From assembly GCA_030671165.1 (NCBI GenBank), contig DAOVAG010000050.1, positions 1 to 6,411 of the forward strand: a stretch of 6,411 nucleotides of DNA, read 5' to 3'. The notes under the pieces are model-generated. The model had not been told where the DNA came from, searched no databases, and worked only from the letters and a program-made list of their open reading frames with translations. The stretch's first letter is position 1. Each line of letters starts with the position of its first letter. Below are positions 1-6,066 of this stretch, one piece after another. Source of the stretch: Candidatus Bathyarchaeota archaeon (GTDB taxonomy: Archaea; Thermoproteota; Bathyarchaeia; RBG-16-48-13; GCA-020355125). The position numbers and the translations under genes were made by a program.

Positions 1-799
1 TAAACCTGCATTAGTCAATATTGATCTCGTTATAGAGAAAGGAGATTTCATAATATTAACGGGACCCAGTGGATGTGGTAAAACTACTTTGTGTAGATGT
101 CTCAATGGTTTGATCCCTCATTTCTATAGTGGAGATCTAAAAGGTGATGTAATTGTTACGGGTCTTTCTGTTAAGGACAACCCAACAAGTAAAATAGCCC
201 AACATGTAGGTTTTGTCTTCCAAAACCCTGAAAATCAACTATTTGCATTATCTGTTGAAAAGGATATTGCTTTTGGTTTAGAAAACCTCGCTCTTCCAAG
301 GAACGAGATCAGAAAACGTGTCGATCGAGCATTAGATGTAATCGGTATTACTAATCTTCGAGAAAATGCTCCTTATGAGCTTTCTGGAGGTCAGCAACAA
401 AGAGTAGCAATCGCTTGTATACTCGCAATGAGTCCAGAACTTATGATTCTAGATGAACCCACCTCTTTTCTAGATCCAGTTGCTGCAAGAAACCTTTTTG
501 AGATAATCTATACTCTTAACAAGGAGTTAGGATTGACAATAATCCTCGTTGAACATCGACTCGATCTATTATGCACATTTGCAAATCGTGTTATTATTAT
601 GGATGAGGGGAAAGTGAAGGCAGATGGAATACCTCGTGATATTCTAAGTTCAAAGGAAATATTGTCTCTAGGTATTGGTATTCCGAAAGTTACAAGACTT
701 TATAATGAATTGAGGGCGAGTGGTATCCATTTAGGTGATCCTCCAATCTCAGTTAACGAGATAGCGCAGGAAATTAGGAAGTTGATACTAAATGATTGA
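1..799 (+). CDS. ecfA: ECF transporter ATPase, EcfA/CbiO family (5' end outside window)
   Basis: This is an ATP-binding subunit of an energy-coupling factor importer; it would pair with the next gene product and drive EcfT from the cytosolic face. The frame is open from base 2 to the TGA at 797-799, giving 265 visible residues, so only a short N-terminal strand is missing. Counting from the first visible Lys, I see Walker A GPSGCGKTT (21-29), a Q-loop in VFQNPENQLF (72-81), signature LSGGQ (127-131), Walker B LMILDE with the catalytic Glu (147-152), D-loop SFLDP, and the switch His in VEH (185). The VFQNPxxQ form is typical of EcfA/CbiO. The tail with IPKVTRLYNEL resembles the family's C-terminal domain. 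A TTG at 89 lies inside Walker A and cannot be the real start. The gene overlaps the next by 8 bases. Family assignment is secure; A1 versus A2 is not decided. Confidence 0.95.
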   Translation, partial: KPALVNIDLVIEKGDFIILTGPSGCGKTTLCRCLNGLIPHFYSGDLKGDVIVTGLSVKDNPTSKIAQHVGFVFQNPENQLFALSVEKDIAFGLENLALPRNEIRKRVDRALDVIGITNLRENAPYELSGGQQQRVAIACILAMSPELMILDEPTSFLDPVAARNLFEIIYTLNKELGLTIILVEHRLDLLCTFANRVIIMDEGKVKADGIPRDILSSKEILSLGIGIPKVTRLYNELRASGIHLGDPPISVNEIAQEIRKLILND

Positions 800-1628
800 G
801 GTTGAAAATGTTTCCTTTACATATCCTTCTGGTGTTGAAGCTTTGAAGGAAATAAACCTTAAGATTAAAGATCCTGATTTTATTGCAATAATAGGCGAAA
901 ATGGTGCTGGGAAAACTACCTTTATCAAACATCTCAATGGAATTCTTAAACCAACACAAGGTGAGATATACGTAAATGGTGTAAACACTAAAAAGGCTAG
1001 TGTCGCTGAACTTTCTAGAGACGTTGGACTTGTTTTTCAGAACCCTGATCACCAACTTTTCTGTGAAACAGTTGAAGAGGAGATCGCTTTTGGATTAAAG
1101 AATTTTGGTTTTAATAAAGATACTATCTCGGAAAGAGTTACTTGGGCTCTAAATCTCCTCGATTTGACTAAATATAGAAAAGTTTCTCCTTTTATGTTAA
1201 GTGGGGGAGAGAGGAAACGTGTTGCTTTAGCCACAATTTTATCTTGGGATCCCAAGATTCTAGTTCTCGATGAACCGACTATTGGGCAGGATTTCAATCA
1301 AAAAGAGAAACTTCGCCAGTTTATTATACAATTGAATTCTCAGGGAAGAACAGTGATTATGGTAACCCATGATGTGGAGTTTGTAGCTGATTGTAATCCA
1401 AACGTAATCGTCATGTCAAATACTAGAATTATCAATACTGGTTCAGCAAGAGAGGTTCTCACGAATTTTGATCTTTTAGCCAAAGCCTCTGTTCTTCCAC
1501 CGCAGATAACTCAGCTTTTTACTCAATTATCAGACTTGGGTTTACCCCAGAATATAATTGATTTTTACAAAGCTAAACAGTTGATTATAGAATTAACTAA
1601 GGAGAAACTTGATAATGAAGGTCTTTGA
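792..1628 (+). CDS. ecfA: ECF transporter ATPase, second EcfA/CbiO subunit
   Basis: This is the second nucleotide-binding subunit, expected to form a heterodimer with the preceding ATPase under EcfT. The protein is complete at 278 residues, a normal EcfA length. Visible motifs are Walker A GENGAGKTT (35-43), Q-loop VFQNPDHQLF (81-90, Gln83), signature LSGGE (136-140), Walker B ILVLDE (156-161, catalytic Glu161), and switch His193 in VTHD. The D-loop reads IGQDF (164-168) rather than the common GLDP; to my knowledge such GQD forms occur in some CbiO-like ATPases, so this alone does not suggest inactivity. The C-terminal part (about 226-278, VLPPQITQLFTQL) matches the family's C-terminal domain. 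The ATG sits within the end of the upstream gene (ATGATTGA overlap), with only a weak AGGA at 776-779, so translational coupling is likely. The gene runs 14 bases into ecfT. Confidence 0.95.
   Translation: MIEVENVSFTYPSGVEALKEINLKIKDPDFIAIIGENGAGKTTFIKHLNGILKPTQGEIYVNGVNTKKASVAELSRDVGLVFQNPDHQLFCETVEEEIAFGLKNFGFNKDTISERVTWALNLLDLTKYRKVSPFMLSGGERKRVALATILSWDPKILVLDEPTIGQDFNQKEKLRQFIIQLNSQGRTVIMVTHDVEFVADCNPNVIVMSNTRIINTGSAREVLTNFDLLAKASVLPPQITQLFTQLSDLGLPQNIIDFYKAKQLIIELTKEKLDNEGL
1601..1604 (+). promoter_or_regulatory. Shine-Dalgarno site of ecfT
   Basis: GGAG within AAGGAGA lies 10 bases before ATG 1615, inside the end of the upstream ATPase gene. It decides the ecfT start in favour of 1615 and is the clearest Shine-Dalgarno site in the window. 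Confidence 0.6.
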
Positions 1629-2397
1629 AGGTTTAAAATTTAAGAGAGGCACAACTGCAATTCATCGTCTCGATCCTCGAACAAAGTTTCTTATATCATG
1701 TATAATCTTTACGTTAGCTCTCCTTTTTACAGAACTAATCTCAATAATTATCCTTTTTATAGCTCAAATACCCTTTATTTTTTCAGCTCGTATTTATAAG
1801 GAATGGTCCCGTTCAATTAGAGGAAGTCTAACCTTAGTAGCAATTATTTTGCTCACAAACCTTATTGTTGGATATGTTTCCAATAACTTTCAATTGTCAA
1901 GCCAACTATTAACATACTCAATCTCTATGGCTTTCAGATTTGTTGTTCTCATGTCCTCTTTCTCACTCTTTTTTCTGACAACATCACCCGATGATCTTAG
2001 CTTAGCCCTAGAACAGAGTCATATACCCTATGAATTCTGTTTCGCCTTCACTACAGCTGTACGCTTTGTTCCAGTCTTAGCAATTGAAGCGCAGACCATT
2101 ATGGATGCTCAGAGATCTAGAGGTTTAGAATTGGATAAAGGAAATTTCCTTAAACGGATTAGAAATTATATTCCTATTCTTATACCTTTAATAGTTGGAG
2201 CTATTAGACGAAGTTTGGAGTTAGCTGAAGCCATGGAGTCAAGAGCTTTTGGAGCTAAGAAGAAGAGAACAAATCTCTATATATTACAACTTAAAAGATC
2301 AGATTATATTACATTCTTAATCTCTTTTATTATTCTCTCCCTTGCATTATATATTCGATATAACATTACAATCCCAGATATTCAGATTCCATTATAA
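1615..2397 (+). CDS. ecfT: ECF transporter transmembrane coupling protein EcfT
   Basis: EcfT is the membrane scaffold that couples ATP hydrolysis by the two EcfA subunits to the substrate-binding S component. The 260-residue product starts with the family hallmark HRLDPRTK (17-24). Hydrophobic stretches follow at roughly 26-57, 71-88, 100-121, 185-197 and 231-248. Two cytosolic coupling-helix motifs, which in this family dock onto the ATPases, are visible as AQRSRG (165-170) and AMESRAFG (206-213), close to the canonical A-R-G patterns. I chose ATG 1615 over the in-frame TTG at 1609 because GGAG at 1601-1604 is 10 bases before the ATG but only 4 before the TTG. The gene overlaps the ATPase by 14 bases and is followed directly by a T9 tract, so it is the last gene of the operon. 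No S component lies downstream; it may be upstream of the window or elsewhere in the genome. Confidence 0.94.
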   Translation: MKVFEGLKFKRGTTAIHRLDPRTKFLISCIIFTLALLFTELISIIILFIAQIPFIFSARIYKEWSRSIRGSLTLVAIILLTNLIVGYVSNNFQLSSQLLTYSISMAFRFVVLMSSFSLFFLTTSPDDLSLALEQSHIPYEFCFAFTTAVRFVPVLAIEAQTIMDAQRSRGLELDKGNFLKRIRNYIPILIPLIVGAIRRSLELAEAMESRAFGAKKKRTNLYILQLKRSDYITFLISFIILSLALYIRYNITIPDIQIPL

Positions 2398-2406
2398 TTT
2401 TTTTTT
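2398..2406 (+). terminator. Oligo-T terminator of the ECF operon
   Basis: Nine consecutive T residues begin immediately after the TAA of ecfT. Archaeal RNA polymerase terminates at T-rich tracts in the non-template strand without needing a hairpin. The position between an operon end and a convergent gene fits. No stem is visible before it. Confidence 0.6.
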
Positions 2407-2476
2407 AACAAGATTTCAATAATGACTGTGAACATTAAATATTATTCTTATTAATTTAAAATGAAAAAATATTTGC

Positions 2477-2483
2477 AAAAAAA
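2477..2483 (-). terminator. Possible oligo-T terminator of the minus-strand membrane protein gene
   Basis: Seven A residues on the plus strand give T7 on the minus strand about 90 bases past the stop of the membrane protein gene; a second run of six lies at 2464-2469. Read on the minus strand, a short CTGT/ACAG stem (2501-2516) precedes them. The surrounding DNA is very AT-rich, so such runs may be incidental. Confidence 0.35.
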
Positions 2484-2572
2484 GCAGAATTGATTGTTAT
2501 CTGTCAAGATTTACAGTGAAGAATAAATCTATTCATTTTTCCCCATAAACTTATAGACAAAGGTACAATATT

Positions 2573-3283
2573 TTACTCTGATTCTATATGACTTTTCAAT
2601 ATTTTTTGAAGTTTATTAACGTCTTTAGTGAAAAGTTTAACCCTGTTAGGTATTACAGTCGTTTGTGTTGGTTTTCCTTCAACTTCTAAACATTTTCCCT
2701 CTTTCTTTATGTTTATCTTTTCTATTGGAAAATACATAATGTAGGAACGCCCGGAATAGTCAAATACTATCCCCTTACGACTGATCTGATAACTCTTAGG
2801 GGTTACCATTAAACCTCTTGAAACTCCTGATCTCGCTTGAAGAAATATACTAAACGGCATCGAGATTATAAAACCGATTGCATATGATTGCCAAGATGGC
2901 ATATCTGGAAAAAACATTCTAAGCACTTGTCCAGTTCCTATGAATATGAGTAACGGCACAAAAAGTAATCCCATTGTACTCATTCCCATCCCTGAGCCTC
3001 CTCCTTTGCTGCCTTCCTTTGCTCTATTAACTTCACTTTCTTTGGCTGAAAATAGAGCTTTATCTCTATACGACCTTGCAGCTTCCTCCATGTTAGCGTT
3101 AACCAAAGGGCCAGCGCGAACATTCTTTAAAATTTGATAGCCCATCTGTAAACCCATAATTATGAAAATTGAACCATATTGTAACCATGAGTTTTGAGTA
3201 TACATTCCATAAGTAATGAGAACCATTATCATTACAGAAGTAGCTATACGCTTTACGTACTGAAATGCTTTGTTAGATACCAT
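2573..3283 (-). CDS. Unrecognised four-helix membrane protein with cytosolic C-terminal domain
   Basis: I do not recognise this 236-residue protein. Predicted membrane segments lie at about 13-29, 33-51, 101-123 and 131-149, arranged as two hairpins. Basic residues flank the cytosolic sides (KR at 11-12, KNVR at 53-56, QARSGVSRG at 149-157), so both termini should be inside. Between the hairpins is a charged, probably helical stretch (about 62-90) followed by a glycine-rich linker (91-100). The last 80 residues look soluble and beta-rich (KGIVFDYSGRSYIMYFPIEK at 170-189), somewhat like bacterial PH-like membrane domains, and end in a helix. The membrane part with its charged insert loosely recalls archaeal Oxa1/DUF106 insertases, but the helix count differs and I do not assign it. 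I chose ATG 3283 over the in-frame TTG at 3292. No Shine-Dalgarno site precedes it. It is convergent to ecfT and divergent from the next ORF. Confidence 0.8.
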   Translation of the reverse strand: MVSNKAFQYVKRIATSVMIMVLITYGMYTQNSWLQYGSIFIIMGLQMGYQILKNVRAGPLVNANMEEAARSYRDKALFSAKESEVNRAKEGSKGGGSGMGMSTMGLLFVPLLIFIGTGQVLRMFFPDMPSWQSYAIGFIISMPFSIFLQARSGVSRGLMVTPKSYQISRKGIVFDYSGRSYIMYFPIEKINIKKEGKCLEVEGKPTQTTVIPNRVKLFTKDVNKLQKILKSHIESE

Positions 3284-3362
3284 ATTTATCAACTGCTAAT
3301 AGATTATCCTTTGATACGCTATCTGGTATTTAATAACTAAAATTAAACCTTTTGTATTTAAG

Positions 3363-3393
3363 TAAACAGGTAATGTTTTTCTTTATCTGTTTA
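3363..3393. repeat. Imperfect dyad in the divergent spacer (possible operator)
   Basis: TAAACAGGTAA (3363-3373) and TTATCTGTTTA (3383-3393) are inverted copies matching at 10 of 11 positions, separated by 9 bases. The right arm overlaps a TATA-like box of the plus-strand ORF, and the dyad is about 80 bases upstream of the minus-strand gene. The geometry fits a dimeric regulator binding site, but in DNA this AT-rich chance is possible. Confidence 0.4.
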
Positions 3394-3436
3394 TATTTAA
3401 ACTATTACTTTTAGATATTAATCGTTTGTATTATAC
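3389..3436 (+). promoter_or_regulatory. Candidate archaeal promoter(s) of the small orphan ORF
   Basis: Two TATA-like stretches precede ATG 3455. One, TTATATTT at 3391-3398, would give a leader of roughly 30-40 bases. The other, GTATTATAC at 3428-3436, is centred about 23 bases before the ATG and would give an almost leaderless mRNA. No Shine-Dalgarno site is visible, which favours the second. Neither has a strong BRE, and the region is AT-rich. Confidence 0.35.
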
Positions 3437-3454
3437 TGAAAAGAGCGAATAATT

Positions 3455-3838
3455 ATGAAAATCGACGTCACTTGTTCACTTAACAATTTTCGACAATTTT
3501 TGCTCATAAGTATGTGTTATTCATTCACTCCTCCAAATTTATTGCATAATGAAAAAATATTTCCTGAAAGAACTACTGGAAATGGAACAGTATATGTTGA
3601 AGCTGAAGATAAACAAACCATTCAGAAGATAAGAGAGATTACTTTTGTACAGATTTCTGACATCTTAGGTATTATCTATAACTCTAAAAGTGGAAGAACT
3701 CAATTGAAATGGAGGAGTCTAAGAGATGATTTAGGAAAATTGACCGGTGAAGTTAGCAATAATAGCTTGGTAAATCTATTTGCTTCAGGTACATTAGAAG
3801 AGGATTATGCAAACACTACTAAAGAACGCACTCTCTAA
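3455..3838 (+). CDS. Small hypothetical protein, orphan ORF
   Basis: I do not recognise this 127-residue protein. It has no signal peptide or clear membrane segment; the N-terminus carries a short mildly hydrophobic stretch (FRQFLLISMCYSF, 12-24). The part from about residue 43 looks like a small folded domain: a likely beta strand GTVYVEAED (44-52), a helix KQTIQKIREI (53-62), another helix or strand QISDILGIIYN (66-76), then a basic segment RTQLKWRSLRDDLGKLTGEV (81-100). The acidic to polar tail is probably disordered. An in-frame stop at 3437-3439 limits the start to ATG 3455 or later (next ATG at 3512). There is no Shine-Dalgarno site, but TATA-like boxes sit at suitable distance. Composition is coding-like, yet no partner gene supports a role. 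It could also be a remnant of a longer gene. Confidence 0.5.
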   Translation: MKIDVTCSLNNFRQFLLISMCYSFTPPNLLHNEKIFPERTTGNGTVYVEAEDKQTIQKIREITFVQISDILGIIYNSKSGRTQLKWRSLRDDLGKLTGEVSNNSLVNLFASGTLEEDYANTTKERTL

Positions 3839-4060
3839 ACACCATGATTGCATTGCATTAAGCATCAATGTTATCTTTGCTCAGAGTTTAACATGATTGT
3901 GTTAGATTCTAAACATTTTTTTCTGAGACCATATTCAAAATATACAGATCTTACATAATCTATTTCGTATGGATTCACCTAAAAAATATTAAAATACCGA
4001 ATAAAGTTGACTGTTGATAATCTGTTTTTACTTCACATTAATCAAAAGAGTAAATTACAT

Positions 4061-4090
4061 CCTTTTCAAAATATTAAAATGTTTTGAAGG
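4061..4090. repeat. Near-perfect dyad or hairpin in the spacer
   Basis: TTCAAAATATT (4065-4075) and AATGTTTTGAA (4078-4088) are inverted copies matching at 10 of 11 positions around a central AA. The one mismatch would be a U-G pair in RNA. Flanking CC (4061-4062) and GG (4089-4090) extend the symmetry with a two-base bulge. It lies about 210 bases upstream of the phosphoribosyltransferase start. It could be an operator, a transcript hairpin, or chance in AT-rich DNA. Confidence 0.5.
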
Positions 4091-4250
4091 GTTTGTAAGA
4101 TATCAAATATTATTAAAAACACGCATTCATCGTCGATGTGAAGTGAATATTTAATCTCTAAGAAGCTAAGTGATTGGGTAATCTACTAATACTTATTTAT
4201 CAAACTTTGAGACTAGTATTACAATTTATATATCTACGATAACTTTTTTT

Positions 4251-4273
4251 ATTTATATAATTACCTATATACC
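4251..4273 (+). promoter_or_regulatory. Candidate TATA boxes of the phosphoribosyltransferase gene
   Basis: ATTTATATAA (4251-4260) and CCTATATACC (4264-4273) precede ATG 4299. The second is centred about 30 bases before the ATG, suiting a nearly leaderless transcript; the first would leave a leader of roughly 15-20 bases. No Shine-Dalgarno site is present, in keeping with leaderless archaeal expression. A further ATTTATATAT lies at 4224-4233. Confidence 0.45.
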
Positions 4274-4298
4274 AAATTTCTAACCGAGTGTAAATTAT

Positions 4299-4991
4299 AT
4301 GTCAATTAAAATGAAATGTAAGATTGTATCATTCCAGGAAGTATATGATATGGTACGACGTGTCGCTGAAGATGTTAAAACTTCAGGATATGATCCAACC
4401 ACCGTCATTGGTTTAGCTCGTGGGGGTTGGATACCCGCTAGGCTTATTTGTGATTTTCTTGGTATAACAGATCTTTTAAGTTTAAAGGTTGAACACTGGC
4501 TTCAGACCGGAAAGACAAAAGATGAAGCCACTATTCGATATCCTCTTAATATAGACTTGAGTGGAAAGACTCTTCTTGTAGTTGACGACATCACAGATAC
4601 GGGAAAAAGTCTGATTACATCAACAGAATATTTGAAACAGCTCAATCCTTCAAAGATGCGTACTGTTACAATGCAGTATTTTCCTAAATCCAAATTTAAA
4701 CCTAATTACTTTGCAGAGAAAGTGAAAGAATGGATGTGGTTTATCTATCCTTGGAATTGGATAGAAGATACAAGTACGCTAATTGTTAGGTTGATGAGTA
4801 TGCAAAATGGAAAAAATATGAGTCATCTAGCTATTGATAAAGGACTAAAGGAGAATTTCAATATCAAATGGAACAAGATCATGCTAATACACATTTTAAA
4901 AGTAATGGCAGAGAGGGGCCAGGTTGAATCACTGAAAAAAGGACGAGGTGTACAATATAAACTTAAAAAAAGGAAAGTGATTCAACTATAA
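4299..4991 (+). CDS. Purine-type phosphoribosyltransferase (COG2236-like) with C-terminal winged-helix-like extension
   Basis: This enzyme probably transfers ribose 5-phosphate from PRPP to a purine base (hypoxanthine, guanine or xanthine) in cytosolic salvage; the exact base cannot be read from sequence. The 230 residues show an early loop GLARGGWIPAR (38-48), the PRPP-binding motif LVVDDITDTGKS (93-104) with paired Asp96-Asp97, and WFIYPWNWIED (147-157), matching the Pro-Trp segment of archaeal COG2236 enzymes. Residues about 158-230 go beyond the catalytic core. They look helical, then form ILKVMAERGQVESLKKGRG (199-217) and YKL, resembling a winged helix with its recognition helix and wing. 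That is an inference from pattern only. ATG 4299 was chosen on promoter spacing; ATG 4311 is also possible. The gene stands alone, with a long spacer upstream and a convergent nucleotidyltransferase gene downstream. Confidence 0.88.
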   Translation: MSIKMKCKIVSFQEVYDMVRRVAEDVKTSGYDPTTVIGLARGGWIPARLICDFLGITDLLSLKVEHWLQTGKTKDEATIRYPLNIDLSGKTLLVVDDITDTGKSLITSTEYLKQLNPSKMRTVTMQYFPKSKFKPNYFAEKVKEWMWFIYPWNWIEDTSTLIVRLMSMQNGKNMSHLAIDKGLKENFNIKWNKIMLIHILKVMAERGQVESLKKGRGVQYKLKKRKVIQL

Positions 4992-5001
4992 ACTTCTTTC
5001 A

Positions 5002-5007
5002 TTTTTT
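5002..5007 (+). terminator. Possible oligo-T terminator after the phosphoribosyltransferase gene
   Basis: A run of six T residues lies 10 bases after the TAA, in a T-rich context (CTTTCATTTTTTAAT). A further T6 occurs at 5057-5062. Placement before a convergent gene fits archaeal oligo-T termination. Confidence 0.45.
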
Positions 5008-5148
5008 AATATTCAATAAATAACCATGAAACAACGCTCTCTAGATAAACTTCGAATTTTTTCAATGAAGTGCATTTTGTAGGTGTGGACCTCTAATTTT
5101 ATGAAATTTTTAAGCTGATTATTTTTTAGCACCAAAGAGACATCAAAC

Positions 5149-6000
5149 TTACTTATGATGATTCAGGTTATAGGACGTTTTCAGAGCCTCCCAATATAAA
5201 TGCGGGGTTCCTATATCGAGCCATAATTCTTCTTTCTTAAGATTTACAGCTATCACTTTCAAACCAGCTTCTATAATCCCTTGTATCCCGTCAGTGAGTT
5301 GAATTTCTCCCTTCTTGTCTGGTTTTGTTAGTTTCAAGAAATGAAATATTTTTGATTTGAATATATATATTGGCATGATCGCATAATTAGTTGGAGGTTT
5401 TTCAGGTTTCTCAATAGCCTCAATAACCTGAAAGATATTTGATGCCAACTTCTTAGATCGAACAACACCAAATTGTCTTGGATCTTCTACTATTCTAACG
5501 GCAAAGGCAGCATCAGCCTCAAATTTTTCGAAAGCATTTAGTAAACGTTCAAGATGAGATCCATTTGAACCTATATAAGTATCTCCTGCATGAACGAGAA
5601 AATCTTCTCCACTAACGAAAACTTCCGACTGTAAGACGGCGTCTCCAAAACCTTTCTGCTCAAGTTGGTTGATCCATACAAGCTTTGAGGAGCGTATCTT
5701 CTCATCAAGAAGTTGCAATTCTAAAGCTATGCCGTCCTTTCCTCTAAGCTTTAATTGATTTATATTATTGTAGTCGGGGGTAAAATAGTCCTCTAGTGCT
5801 CGTTTTCCTCTTCCAATGATGAAACAAAACTGGCGTAACTTAAATGCATAAAGTTGTTCAAATATTAGTTGAATGACGGGTTTTAAACAGAGACTATTTT
5901 TTACGGTCCTTGAGAAGATAGGCAACATTTCTTTAGGTTGCTCTTTGGTGGCTGGTAACATCCGCGTTCCTAATCCAGCAGCGGGAATAACTACTTTCAA
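5149..6000 (-). CDS. galU: UTP--glucose-1-phosphate uridylyltransferase (GalU family nucleotidyltransferase)
   Basis: The enzyme joins a nucleoside triphosphate and a sugar 1-phosphate to make a nucleotide sugar, most likely UDP-glucose, for glycan and glycolipid synthesis in the cytosol. The full-length protein (283 residues, usual for GalU) opens with the nucleotide-binding motif AAGLGTRMLPATKEQPKEML (7-26). It continues with VHAGDTYI (136-143, metal-binding Asp140), the EKP motif (197-199), GEIQLTDGI (231-239) and WLDIGTP (260-266, second metal Asp262). The IQLTD segment and overall length favour GalU over RmlA, though archaeal members can act on other sugars. TTG at 5998-6000 must be the start: a stop lies six codons upstream and no ATG or GTG intervenes in frame, while GGTG precedes it at good spacing. 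It is monocistronic here and convergent to the phosphoribosyltransferase gene, with no other sugar-pathway gene nearby. Confidence 0.92.
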   Translation of the reverse strand: MKVVIPAAGLGTRMLPATKEQPKEMLPIFSRTVKNSLCLKPVIQLIFEQLYAFKLRQFCFIIGRGKRALEDYFTPDYNNINQLKLRGKDGIALELQLLDEKIRSSKLVWINQLEQKGFGDAVLQSEVFVSGEDFLVHAGDTYIGSNGSHLERLLNAFEKFEADAAFAVRIVEDPRQFGVVRSKKLASNIFQVIEAIEKPEKPPTNYAIMPIYIFKSKIFHFLKLTKPDKKGEIQLTDGIQGIIEAGLKVIAVNLKKEELWLDIGTPHLYWEALKTSYNLNHHK

Positions 6001-6007
6001 TCGGTTA

Positions 6008-6011
6008 CACC
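6008..6011 (-). promoter_or_regulatory. Shine-Dalgarno-like GGTG before the TTG start of galU
   Basis: On the minus strand GGTG lies 7 bases before the TTG start and could pair with part of the archaeal anti-Shine-Dalgarno sequence (CACCUCC). It supports TTG 6000 as the start. Confidence 0.4.
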
Positions 6012-6049
6012 AAAATTAACTAATTAATTTATTACAGTTCTCTATTCCA

Positions 6050-6066
6050 ATTATTTATTAGTATAT
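6050..6066 (-). promoter_or_regulatory. Candidate TATA box of galU
   Basis: Read on the minus strand, ATATACTAATAAATAA is AT-rich and TATA-like, centred about 57 bases before the start codon, which would leave a leader of around 30 bases including GGTG. A closer AATAAATTA (about 6024-6032) is an alternative but would put transcription start too near the ribosome site. Confidence 0.3.

Larger units (their letters stand above)
3839..4298. other. Non-coding spacer, 460 bases
   Basis: No reading frame of useful length and no tRNA- or rRNA-like sequence is seen. It holds a strong dyad at 4061-4090 (listed separately), a perfect small palindrome CATCG-T-CGATG at 4128-4138, and a distant inverted pair ACTTCACAT (4030-4038) / ATGTGAAGT (4136-4144). 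AAAATATTAAAAT occurs twice (3983-3995 and 4068-4080). CATGATTG is repeated at 3843 and 3892 just after the orphan ORF. The last 80 bases carry TATA-like boxes for the phosphoribosyltransferase gene. Confidence 0.6.

Noticed and set aside
774..1297. Open frames on the minus strand opposite the second ATPase (774-1055, 788-988, 1049-1297)
   Set aside because: They lie wholly opposite a gene with full ABC ATPase motifs and show no recognisable protein features.
2940..3137. Plus-strand frame opposite the membrane protein gene
   Set aside because: It mirrors the helix and linker part of the minus-strand gene, has low complexity from the Gly/Ser region (Pro-rich), and no promoter or ribosome site.
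3839..3900. Hairpin after the orphan ORF built from CATGATTGC ... GCATCAATG
   Set aside because: The stem needs bulges, has no T tract behind it, and archaeal termination does not call for it.
3983..4080. AAAATATTAAAAT direct repeat (two copies, 85 bases apart) as a repeat array
   Set aside because: There are only two copies of a pure A/T string in A/T-rich DNA, with no regular spacing or further unit; not a CRISPR or iteron array.
4502..4693. Minus-strand frame inside the phosphoribosyltransferase gene
   Set aside because: It is a shadow of a well-supported gene and has no family features.
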